Part shown: positions 1-5,616 of the stretch, piece by piece
Layout of the letters: each line of letters starts with the position of its first letter
How positions within the stretch are numbered: position 1 is the stretch's first letter
Source: a bacterium
GTDB lineage: Bacteria > Desulfobacterota > Deferrisomatia > Deferrisomatales > BM512
Length of the DNA stretch: 13,276 nt
Direction: 5' to 3'
Assembly (NCBI GenBank): GCA_009724975.1
Contig: SRXB01000025.1
Coordinates: forward strand, 1 to 13,276
Made by a program: the position numbers and the translations under genes
The notes under the pieces: generated by a model
Seen by the model: only the letters and a program-made list of their open reading frames with translations
Databases searched by the model: none
What the model was told of the DNA's origin: nothing

Positions 1-744
1 CACGACGTGGCCAGGGTGCGAAACACGGTAAAGGAGGAAACCTCCGAGCCCACTGCCAACCGCCACCTCTGCTGCCTCGCCCGTTGCCTATCGCTTGCTC
101 ACCAGTGGGGCTTTATAGATGTCAACCCCGCCAAAGGCGTCGAGCGCTACCGCGAGGTGCCCAGCCGTGAGAAATACCCGACCCCCGACCAGACACGGCG
201 CCTCGACGAGGCCCTCGCCGCAATGAAAGGTAAGGAGATCACGGTAATCGCGGGCTGCATCCGTTCGCTGATCTGGACGGGCTGCAGGCGCGGCGAGATG
301 GCAGGGCTCAAGTGGGACGATGTCAGCCTCGGCGGCGAAGCGCCGAGTGCCTACCTCAGGAGGACCAAGAGCGGGAAATCTAGGGTTCTGCCCCTCAATT
401 CCATGGCCGCTTCGGTTCTTCGCGGGATGGAGGCGCACAGGCGCGCCGACAATCCCCACGTCTTCCCCAGCCAGTCCAGCGCGTGCGGTCACGTGATGGA
501 CCTGCGGGTGGTATGGAAACGGGCGAAGGCGGCAGTCGGGCTCCCCGAAGACCTACACCTCCACGACCTGCGGCACTCATTCGCCTCGGCGCTGGTGTCG
601 TCGGGTACAAGCCTCTACACGGTGCAGAAACTCCTCGGTCACGCGGCGCCGACCATGACCCAGCGTTACGCGCACCTCGCCGATGGCGCCCTTCGGGAGG
701 CCAGCGAGGCCGCCGTAGCCAGGGCCGCGCAGGGCGGCAGGTAG
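1..744 (+). CDS. Tyrosine recombinase / phage-type integrase (5' end outside window)
   Basis: Site-specific recombinase that would integrate or excise the accessory element to its right. The reading frame is open from base 1; a GTG at 7 could be read as a start, but the 245 residues after it lack most of the N-terminal DNA-binding region, so the gene very probably begins upstream. Numbering from the GTG, residues 15-50 look like the end of the SAM-like core-binding domain and 60-240 are the catalytic domain. The family's active residues are all visible: R94 in TGCRRGE, K121 in RTKSGK, H186 and R189 in HDLRH, H212 in LLGHA, and the nucleophile Y221 in RYAHL. The C-terminus is intact and ends just before a bidirectional terminator. 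No att site could be identified because the partner end is not in view. The catalytic domain appears functional. Confidence 0.93.
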   Translation, partial: HDVARVRNTVKEETSEPTANRHLCCLARCLSLAHQWGFIDVNPAKGVERYREVPSREKYPTPDQTRRLDEALAAMKGKEITVIAGCIRSLIWTGCRRGEMAGLKWDDVSLGGEAPSAYLRRTKSGKSRVLPLNSMAASVLRGMEAHRRADNPHVFPSQSSACGHVMDLRVVWKRAKAAVGLPEDLHLHDLRHSFASALVSSGTSLYTVQKLLGHAAPTMTQRYAHLADGALREASEAAVARAAQGGR

Positions 745-781
745 ACATAGGCAACGGGTAATCTACCCCATAGACAAGAAA

Positions 782-807
782 GCCCCTACCCATAGACGGG
801 TAGGGGC
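782..807. terminator. Bidirectional terminator between integrase and XRE gene
   Basis: A perfect 10-bp stem (GCCCCTACCC / GGGTAGGGGC) closes a 6-nt loop. It lies between the convergent ends of the integrase (744) and the XRE gene (833). On the minus strand it is followed by TTTCTTG, so termination of the XRE transcript is the better reading. On the plus strand the following CCTTAATCATCTTT is only weakly T-rich. Almost the same stem recurs at 1736-1763. Confidence 0.8.
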
Positions 808-832
808 CTTAATCATCTTTAGTCCAGGTTTG

Positions 833-1066
833 TCAGGGCACCAACTCTTCTACTTCCTTGACCATATCCGACGGCGCGACGCCGAGGGCCCTGGATAGTT
901 TGAAGACCGTCCCCAGCGTCGGCGTCTTGACGCCCCGCTCAAGCTGGCTGACGTAAGTCGGGTGGAACCCGCACTCGAACGCCAATTTCTCCTGGCTTAG
1001 CCCCGCGTCCCTGCGAGCCTTAGCCAGCACACTTCCGAATTCCTTCCCCAAGTTCACCGTGGGCAT
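833..1066 (-). CDS. XRE/Cro-family helix-turn-helix repressor
   Basis: A single-domain DNA-binding regulator of 77 aa. Residues about 12-66 form a lambda-Cro/XRE helix-turn-helix: the LSQEKLA helix (24-30), then the recognition helix around HPTYVSQLERG (35-45), then a third and fourth helix ending in LSRALGVAP. The ATG at 1066 is chosen because the minus-strand GGAGG (complement of 1075-1079) lies 8 nt before it. The ATG at 1072 is only 2 nt from that site, and the upstream TTG at 1087 would bury the site inside the gene. The gene diverges from two small membrane-protein genes, and the shared control region holds inverted repeats, so it probably represses that promoter and its own, as lysogeny-type regulators do. 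The target genes are inferred. Confidence 0.88.
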   Translation of the reverse strand: MPTVNLGKEFGSVLAKARRDAGLSQEKLAFECGFHPTYVSQLERGVKTPTLGTVFKLSRALGVAPSDMVKEVEELVP

Positions 1067-1116
1067 GTGCATGTCCTCCCACGGCAATCTTCATATCTGA
1101 GGCACTAAAGCTCTAG

Positions 1117-1155
1117 AGACTATCAGTCTAGTGTGATAATCTGGACCGATAGTCT
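1117..1155. promoter_or_regulatory. Divergent control region: operator-like dyads around an extended -10
   Basis: Two overlapping symmetries are visible. AGACT-ATC-AGTCT (1117-1129) is a compact palindrome. AGACTATC (1117-1124) is exactly inverted as GATAGTCT (1148-1155). Between the arms lies TGTGATAAT (1132-1140), a good extended -10 element for rightward transcription into the 1212 gene; no convincing -35 is present, as is common for extended -10 promoters. Binding of the XRE protein at these dyads would cover the promoter. That these are its operators is inference. Confidence 0.5.
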
Positions 1156-1211
1156 TAGGGAGGGGCCTCCTTCCGCGCAACTTTTGACAACCTTAAACGA
1201 GGAGGAAATCT

Positions 1212-1376
1212 ATGTTCACGAAAATCGTAAATGCGCTTCCCTTAATAGTAGCGGCGTTTCTGGTGGTGGTCCTGACCCAGCAGCACATGACCTTACCGAT
1301 GTTTGTTTCGGCCATCGTGGCAGGTCTTATCTTCGGTGCCATCGCTAAGATTATCCTGCGCTTTCTGTTCTTGTAG
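1212..1376 (+). CDS. Small two-helix membrane protein (54 aa)
   Basis: A 54-residue ORF starting MFTKIVNALP and ending LRFLFL. GGAGG (1201-1205) sits 6 nt before the ATG, an ideal ribosome binding site and the main reason to believe the gene. Two hydrophobic stretches, about residues 8-22 and 31-54, should cross the inner membrane, with a short QQHMT turn between them. It is the first gene after the divergent promoter, 67 nt ahead of a second small membrane-protein gene, and both lie before the terminator at 1736. I do not recognise a family. Size and context (XRE-controlled, terminator-bounded cassette in an integrated element) would suit a superinfection-exclusion, holin-like or toxin-like peptide, but nothing in the sequence decides among these. 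Confidence 0.65.
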   Translation: MFTKIVNALPLIVAAFLVVVLTQQHMTLPMFVSAIVAGLIFGAIAKIILRFLFL

Positions 1377-1443
1377 GAAAGTAAAAGGGATATTCCACGA
1401 AGCTGATTTTCGCATCAAGCAACGCAATCAAAGGAGGTTCGTA

Positions 1444-1659
1444 ATGTCCGACTCAGTCAATATCCAGGCCGAGGGTGCCGGGTACGCGAAGCCGATCTAC
1501 GCGCTCATGTGCGTAGTCTCGATCATACCGATCATAGGCATAGTGCTCGGCATCGTTGCCGGGCGCTCCAAAGACACCATCAAGAAAAAACAGGGGCAAC
1601 TCTTCTACATCATGGCCGCTGTCGGTTTCGCAATCACCATGATCATAAAGAATTCCTAG
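1444..1659 (+). CDS. Small two-helix membrane protein (71 aa)
   Basis: A 71-residue ORF with a near-perfect ribosome binding site, AAGGAGG (1431-1437), 6 nt before the ATG. This argues for the start at 1444 rather than the longer open frame from 1303. After a polar N-terminus (MSDSVNIQAEGAGYAKP), residues about 17-40 form a first membrane helix rich in Ile, Val and Gly. A basic loop (RSKDTIKKKQGQ, 41-52) follows and, by the positive-inside rule, should be cytoplasmic. Residues 53-67 form a second helix. It is probably cotranscribed with the 1212 gene and ends 76 nt before a strong terminator. The two proteins have similar layouts but no obvious sequence similarity. No family recognised; a membrane-acting accessory peptide is the most that can be said. 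Confidence 0.72.
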   Translation: MSDSVNIQAEGAGYAKPIYALMCVVSIIPIIGIVLGIVAGRSKDTIKKKQGQLFYIMAAVGFAITMIIKNS

Positions 1660-1735
1660 CGTGGTCTTCTAGCCGACGTCCTCGTATACCACATTACCGG
1701 GAGCCTTAGGCGTTCTTCGGGGGCATCAGAGAAAG

Positions 1736-1770
1736 AGCCCCTACCCTTTTGCGGGTGGGGGCTATTTTTT
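1736..1770 (+). terminator. Rho-independent terminator after the small membrane-protein genes
   Basis: An 11-bp stem with one G-T pair (1736-1746 with 1753-1763) encloses a TTTTGC loop and is followed by ATTTTTT. The arms repeat the 782-807 terminator almost exactly (GCCCCTACCC / GGGTGGGGGC), with a different loop. It ends the plus-strand unit starting near 1140 and insulates the next cassette. Confidence 0.9.
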
Positions 1771-1857
1771 GCTGCCACCAATTTTTTTCGTGCCGCTTGA
1801 CGCCCCGCCCTTGAGTGGTTATTTATTTCACATGTTGGCGGTAAATTCTTTTCCCCG

Positions 1858-2127
1858 ATGATGCCCTGTATGGCTTGTCACGGCAAATCAAAGGCAACAA
1901 GCCGCAATTTATCGGGACTGACAGTAGGGACAATGGGTGACTCAGGTTCGAGAAATTTCCAGACCTTTCGCGATCAGCTTAAGTCCGATTATAGATTTGC
2001 GAGAGTCCACCTAGCTTGGTCAGCTAAAAATGGGGAAGTAGAGCACCTCTTCGCCATAGTCGAGCTTCTACCCGAGGAATTCCCCAAGCCCGGCCCCGAT
2101 TCCATTCGTCAGAAAAAACCTATTTGA
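1858..2127 (+). CDS. 5' portion of a frameshifted gene (continues in the next frame)
   Basis: An 89-codon frame whose C-terminal part (SDYRFARVHLAWS ... LFAIVELLPEEF) looks like genuine protein and probably forms the N-terminus of the large protein encoded from 2147. The frame runs QKKPI and stops at 2127. One base less in the A6 run at 2113-2118 would instead read QKNLFDDFTVGYMRVSTSF, merging smoothly into the downstream gene; that downstream frame is open from 2060. The true start is uncertain: the ATG pair at 1858 has no ribosome binding site, and the ATG at 1933 has AGGGA only 2 nt upstream. The 87 nt after the terminator (1771-1857) show no convincing promoter. Alternatives are a short independent gene, or a sequencing error in the A run. 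Confidence 0.5.
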   Translation: MMPCMACHGKSKATSRNLSGLTVGTMGDSGSRNFQTFRDQLKSDYRFARVHLAWSAKNGEVEHLFAIVELLPEEFPKPGPDSIRQKKPI

Positions 2128-2146
2128 TGACTTTACTGTCGGATAC

Positions 2147-3619
2147 ATGCGAGTCTCAACGTCATTTGACGATGCGCTTGATTATTACCTGTCGTACCGA
2201 AAAGGAATTATAATGGGATTCGACAAGGCTGGTGCACTGGCGCGAGGTAAGCCAACCCCCGTGCACAGACCTAACGATGTCCGAGAGACACTCCCTTTCC
2301 CGCAGATGAAAATCCCTTTGCAAAATTCTCCCGACGTACCACCATATCTAGCGGGATGGCAGGCCGAATCCCGCATCCATGAGTGCCTGGCTGCTGACCC
2401 GTATTCGCTAGTTACCACCTTCGGAGACAAAGACAGGCAAAAAAGGGTGGCTGATTGGCTTAAAGAGTTCTTTTTCTTCGACCTCTGCGACTACCCTGAA
2501 TACTGGGGCGGAGCAGTGTTAATCGCCCCAAATCCATTATTCAGAGCAATAGAGTGGTATCTCAAAAATAATCCAGAAAACAAAAGCGAAGAGTCGGTAG
2601 TCTGCCGATTGCATCCCCGTAAGGGAAAAGACCTAACCGGCCTGGAAATCACTTGCATGGAAAGGGAAAGCGGACATGTAATCGCACTTCCCTATCAAGA
2701 ACCTGGGATTTCCTTCGATTTCGGACATTTTTTGGAAGATACGGCAGCAATCGTTAAATGCCCGCAACGTGGGTTTTTATATCGGAATGACTTCACCTCG
2801 TGGATCAGGTCAATCCATGCGAATATACAAATGATGGGCAATAGCTATCAGTTTGAGGTAGTCGATAAAGAGACAAAAAAGACGGAGCAAATTCTAGTGA
2901 CCCCGACTACTTCCGTCCCCTCAATCGTAGGTGATCCGAATGATTTATCTCCTACCCGAAAAGAAGCCTTTCGGCGAAAGCAACGTAGGGACGGCGAGAA
3001 AATGGACCAGAGATGGTTCGATGGGGAAGAGGGGCGAGAAAAAGCAAAGGAAAAGGTGAGGTCGATATTAAAAACCTCCCGCTTCGCGACGCTGATTGTA
3101 GACCCATACTTTGGCGCTTATGAACTTGGGCATTACGGCCTTGCTAACGGCGATTGGAAGGTCGAAGTCCGGATCTTAACTTCCGCGGAATTCCTACGGA
3201 AAATCCGCAAAGGCACTGCAGCCCTAAATTATTCGCAATTGGCCAAACTATGGGAATGCATTAAAAGCAAATTTACTAAAAATGCCAAAGTTATTGACGA
3301 AGAGGGGGATGCCCTATGGAATTTTCAGGAATTTTTGACAGAAAAGCTTGGTTTCAAAGGAAAATCAGATTTCCCTGTCGAAATTCGCGTCATGCCGGGA
3401 GAGTCCCCGCCAGTGCATGACCGGTTCATATCGGTCGATAATCGGGTTTGGCTTTTAGGTTCATCCCTGAACGAGTTTGGCAAGCGCGGCACCATGCTTC
3501 TTCAACTCCCTGATCCAGATCCCGTACGGGAAAATCTTGAAAGATACTGGGACACATCAATACCCTTAAGGGACTGGGTTGCTGAAAGACGAGTCAGCCG
3601 GAAAAATAGGGCTAAATGA
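2147..3619 (+). CDS. Large protein with C-terminal PLD/HKD-like motif, putative defence-type effector
   Basis: A 490-residue frame, most likely the bulk of a gene that begins near 1858 or 1933 and is split by a frameshift at 2113-2118. The ATG at 2147 has no ribosome binding site and falls mid-domain. Residues 310-350 carry a strand-loop pattern common in PLD-superfamily proteins (ATLIVDPYFGAYEL, then VRILTS). Residues 424-442 read H-x-R-x4-D-x6-G-S-S-x-N, the phospholipase-D/nuclease HKD signature with Lys replaced by Arg. Only one such motif is seen, as in PLD-type nucleases that act as dimers. Residues 1-300 match nothing I can name; a resemblance to the VPA1262 family is a weak recollection. 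An ATGA overlap couples it to the next gene. Base composition is more AT-rich than the flanks, suggesting transfer. A role in defence is inferred from context only. Confidence 0.7.
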   Translation: MRVSTSFDDALDYYLSYRKGIIMGFDKAGALARGKPTPVHRPNDVRETLPFPQMKIPLQNSPDVPPYLAGWQAESRIHECLAADPYSLVTTFGDKDRQKRVADWLKEFFFFDLCDYPEYWGGAVLIAPNPLFRAIEWYLKNNPENKSEESVVCRLHPRKGKDLTGLEITCMERESGHVIALPYQEPGISFDFGHFLEDTAAIVKCPQRGFLYRNDFTSWIRSIHANIQMMGNSYQFEVVDKETKKTEQILVTPTTSVPSIVGDPNDLSPTRKEAFRRKQRRDGEKMDQRWFDGEEGREKAKEKVRSILKTSRFATLIVDPYFGAYELGHYGLANGDWKVEVRILTSAEFLRKIRKGTAALNYSQLAKLWECIKSKFTKNAKVIDEEGDALWNFQEFLTEKLGFKGKSDFPVEIRVMPGESPPVHDRFISVDNRVWLLGSSLNEFGKRGTMLLQLPDPDPVRENLERYWDTSIPLRDWVAERRVSRKNRAK

Positions 3620-4329
3620 TGCCCTATTCGCACAGTACCGACTCATTGAGGCTGATAGACGAAATTCCTGAAGAAAATCTTATCGTAAAGAAGCTCGCTC
3701 TACTATGGGCGGACATTGTAGGAACATCGAAAGAAACCGAGTACCCAAGATCGATTGGAGATGTTCGTGCGGCACTTGAATCGACCGGCATAAAACTCTC
3801 TGACGAACTGCTGTCTGGCTTTGCCGCTCTTGAAAAGTATCCAATTGCTGACCAAGAGGTGTTAGGGGCGCCCTTTGAAGCGGCTTCGATTCTTATGGCC
3901 CGTGCGGTCGCAATGGCTTTACCAGAGATGCAGTGCCGTTGGAGAAGCCACATCCATGCAAAATTGGTCTTCAAACATAACCTTTCCTTCTGGCAAGAGT
4001 TTGACCGACTGGCGCGCAGCGGGCTTGAACCGGAAAGCCCAGATAGAGGGGCCTGGATCCGGGCTTTGGGCTCTGTGGGCGAAACTGCGAATGATTACGA
4101 AATATTGGTGTGTTCAATCGACCGCCCCCGATTTTTGGCACTTCAGAGAGTTTGGGATAGTGAGAGGTGGCCCCGGTTGATTGGACAGGTTTTGGGCAGA
4201 AATAGGGTGGAAAGAGACCTTGTTCATGCCGCCGCCTGGGTGACCGTGAATCCGGCCTTCGGTTTCCTTGAATATGCTTCTTCCGGAGTCTTTCCGTCAA
4301 GGCTGGAGTGGGGACGCCGGGTGTTGTAA
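3616..4329 (+). CDS. Partner of the PLD-like gene, truncated by an IS3-family insertion
   Basis: Starts with ATG inside the ATGA overlap with the upstream gene, so the two were translationally coupled and probably worked together. Only about the first 182 residues (3616 to about 4162) are native. From about 4163 the frame reads through the left end of an insertion sequence to a chance stop at 4329. The native part appears soluble and mixed helical, with no signal peptide or membrane segment, and includes LVCSIDRPRFLALQRVWDSE just before the junction. I do not recognise the family. After the IS, 5443-5509 holds a short frame reading GMIDTGDFRVHRYPRG and stopping at 5509, which could be the displaced 3' end, though another frame there is also open. 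As it stands the protein has lost its C-terminus and is probably nonfunctional. Confidence 0.62.
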   Translation: MMPYSHSTDSLRLIDEIPEENLIVKKLALLWADIVGTSKETEYPRSIGDVRAALESTGIKLSDELLSGFAALEKYPIADQEVLGAPFEAASILMARAVAMALPEMQCRWRSHIHAKLVFKHNLSFWQEFDRLARSGLEPESPDRGAWIRALGSVGETANDYEILVCSIDRPRFLALQRVWDSERWPRLIGQVLGRNRVERDLVHAAAWVTVNPAFGFLEYASSGVFPSRLEWGRRVL

Positions 4330-5093
4330 AGGTCAATCCAGTTCCCGATGCCTTTCCTGGCTTCCGACCCGGTTTCAAAGGCGTTCAGGTAGACGCATTC
4401 GTATTTGAGTGAACGCCAGAGCCGTTCGACCATGACGTTGTCCCTCCAGCGCCCCTTGCCGTCCATCGAGATGCGGATTCCCGAGCTTTTGAGAGCGTCG
4501 TTGAACTCGAACCCCGTGAACTGGCTCCCCTGGTCCGTGTTGAAGATGCCCGGGCAGCCGTAGGCCTCTATGGCTTCCCAAAGGGCGGCTACGCAGAAAT
4601 CGGCTCCCAGGGAGTTGGACAGCCTCCATGAGAGGACTTTGCGGGTCGCCCAGTCCATTATCGCGACAAGGTAAAGAAAACCCCGCCTCATCGGGATGTA
4701 CGTCACATCGGCGCACCAGACCTGGTCCGGTTCGCTGATGTTTATTCCGCGAAGCAGGTACGGGTAAACCCTGTGCTCCGGGTGCGGTTTCGAGGTGTTG
4801 GGCTTCTGGTAGATGGGAGTAAGCCCCATCTTCAGCATAAGCCGCCCGACTCTCTTCCTGCTTACGCAGTAGCCTTGCCTTCCGAGCCAGCGGGCCATCT
4901 GCCGGGAGCCGTAAAAGGGCGTCTCCAGAAACTGCTCGTCAATCAGCCGCATGAGCTTCTGGTTCAGGGGGCTTTCCCCCTTGGCCTCGTAGTAGAACGT
5001 GGAGCGGCTGATTGAAAGCAAATCGCACTGGCGCGCCACGCTTAAGCCTTTATGACCTGGGTCTACCGCTTCCTTCCTCCGGCCGTGGCTCAC
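4224..5093 (-). CDS. IS3-family transposase OrfB (DDE integrase catalytic subunit)
   Basis: The catalytic part of the transposase. Residues about 20-105 contain the HTH_21-type region (SISRSTFYYEAKG, then YGSRQMARWL and SRKRVGRLM). Residues 120-280 are the retroviral-integrase-like rve domain, with the DDE triad visible as D129 (ADVTY), D187 (NTDQGSQF) and E223 (MVERLWRSLKYE), giving the D-x35-E spacing typical of IS3. The terminal NTRRPHSSLDGKTPEEAY is characteristic. GTG at 5093 overlaps the orfA stop as GTGA, but production is expected mainly as an OrfAB fusion through the frameshift site at 5111-5117. It is full length and appears intact, so the element may still be active. Confidence 0.95.
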   Translation of the reverse strand: MSHGRRKEAVDPGHKGLSVARQCDLLSISRSTFYYEAKGESPLNQKLMRLIDEQFLETPFYGSRQMARWLGRQGYCVSRKRVGRLMLKMGLTPIYQKPNTSKPHPEHRVYPYLLRGINISEPDQVWCADVTYIPMRRGFLYLVAIMDWATRKVLSWRLSNSLGADFCVAALWEAIEAYGCPGIFNTDQGSQFTGFEFNDALKSSGIRISMDGKGRWRDNVMVERLWRSLKYECVYLNAFETGSEARKGIGNWIDLYNTRRPHSSLDGKTPEEAYSRKPKAGFTVTQAAA

Positions 5094-5377
5094 CGACCGA
5101 AGGCTTTGGCCAAAAAATCACGCTCCACCGTCAACTGACCTATCTTCGCGTGGAGTTTCTCTATCTGCGCCTCTCCGGCTGCGGATTCCCTCTCGGCCTT
5201 CCCTGAAAACACCCCGGCCATGCCGTCGATCGCCTGCCGTTTCCACTGGGCCACCATGTTCGGGTGAACCCCGTGCTTCACCGCCAGCTCGGATAGCGTC
5301 TGCTCGCCGCGTATCGCCTCCATGGCGATCTTCGCCTTGAACTCCGCCGCGTACCTCTTCCTGTTGCCTTTGGTCAT
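5090..5377 (-). CDS. IS3-family transposase OrfA (HTH_Tnp_1)
   Basis: The DNA-binding subunit, 95 aa. Residues 5-50 form the Tnp_1 helix-turn-helix (RYAAEFKAKIAMEA, then LSELAVKHGVHPNMVAQWK). Residues 58-92 form a leucine-zipper-like coiled coil (EAQIEKLHAKIGQLTVERD) used for multimerisation. The ATG at 5377 is preceded on the minus strand by AAGGAGG (complement of 5384-5390) at 6 nt. The gene ends by overlapping orfB in the -1 frame; the slippery site lies 18 nt before the orfB GTG. Confidence 0.94.
   Translation of the reverse strand: MTKGNRKRYAAEFKAKIAMEAIRGEQTLSELAVKHGVHPNMVAQWKRQAIDGMAGVFSGKAERESAAGEAQIEKLHAKIGQLTVERDFLAKAFGR
5111..5117 (-). other. Programmed -1 frameshift heptamer T TTT TTG in orfA
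   Basis: On the minus strand the zero-frame codons are GAT TTT TTG GCC, so T-TTT-TTG fits the X-XXY-YYZ rule exactly. A -1 slip here continues as GGC CAA AGC CTT CGG TCG GTG, entering the orfB frame without a stop. This is the standard way IS3 elements make the OrfAB transposase. Confidence 0.8.
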
Positions 5378-5442
5378 TTGGACCCTCCTTAGACAGCCTT
5401 TTTACACCTTAACAGAGTGTCCGAAAAGTGGGGTCCACCTCT

Positions 5443-5570
5443 AGGAATGATCGATACCGGGGATTTTCGGGTGCACCGATACCCTCGCGGGGCAAGGTTT
5501 AAAGGTTAGTCTGCGGATCTTGGGGCTCAAGATTGTCCTGTCCGCTCCGACCGTCGACTCTAGGTGAAAC
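5443..5570 (+). other. Junction between IS and host operon; possible 3' remnant of the interrupted gene
   Basis: Between the right IS end and the operon terminator. One frame reads GMIDTGDFRVHRYPRG and stops at 5509, resembling the tail of a globular protein and possibly the lost end of the gene at 3616. A second frame is open to 5501, so the reading is not unique. No repeat, tRNA end or att core is recognisable, so the exact edge of the accessory element is unknown. Confidence 0.25.
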
Positions 5571-5606
5571 AAAAAGGGGTTTGCCTGAACGGCAAACCCC
5601 TTTTTT
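5571..5606. terminator. Strong bidirectional terminator of the minus-strand operon
   Basis: A perfect 15-bp stem (5571-5585 with 5591-5605) closes a 5-nt TGAAC loop. The outer pairs are A5 and T5-6, giving a U tract in either direction. It starts 11 nt past the end of the VIT/VWA gene and also blocks transcription arriving from the island side. Confidence 0.92.
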
Positions 5607-5616
5607 CCGCGCAATA

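Larger units (their letters stand above)
4163..5442 (-). mobile_element. IS3-family insertion sequence (about 1.28 kb)
   Basis: Contains orfA (5090-5377) and orfB (4224-5093) in the usual overlapping arrangement. Terminal inverted repeats can be paired by eye: left 4163-4187 starts AGAGGTGGCCCC and ends GGACA; right 5418-5442, read on the minus strand, starts AGAGGTGGACCCC and ends CGGACA; 18 of 25 positions match without gaps. If the ends follow a TG...CA rule, the element could instead be 4168-5437. No target-site duplication is evident for any choice of ends, which points to loss or rearrangement of flanking DNA. The insertion interrupts the gene that starts at 3616. Confidence 0.88.

Noticed and set aside
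1184..1189. TTGACA as a -35 box for the 1212 gene
   Set aside because: The matching -10 position would fall on the ribosome binding site and start codon (about 1207-1212) and does not resemble TATAAT.
1133..1348. 71-codon frame overlapping the 54-aa membrane-protein gene
   Set aside because: It starts inside the -10 region without a ribosome binding site and has no coherent hydrophobic or domain pattern; the frame from 1212 has an ideal site and two membrane helices.
1303..1443. Longer N-terminus for the 71-aa membrane protein (start at 1303)
   Set aside because: The extension overlaps the upstream small gene, and AAGGAGG at 1431-1437 points clearly to the ATG at 1444.
4375..4716. 113-codon minus-strand frame inside the IS
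   Set aside because: It is an out-of-frame shadow of orfB, whose DDE residues are in the other frame.
5438..5442. CCTCT and AGAGG as a flanking target-site duplication of the IS
   Set aside because: The two flanks are inverted, not direct, copies, so they are better read as part of longer terminal inverted repeats.
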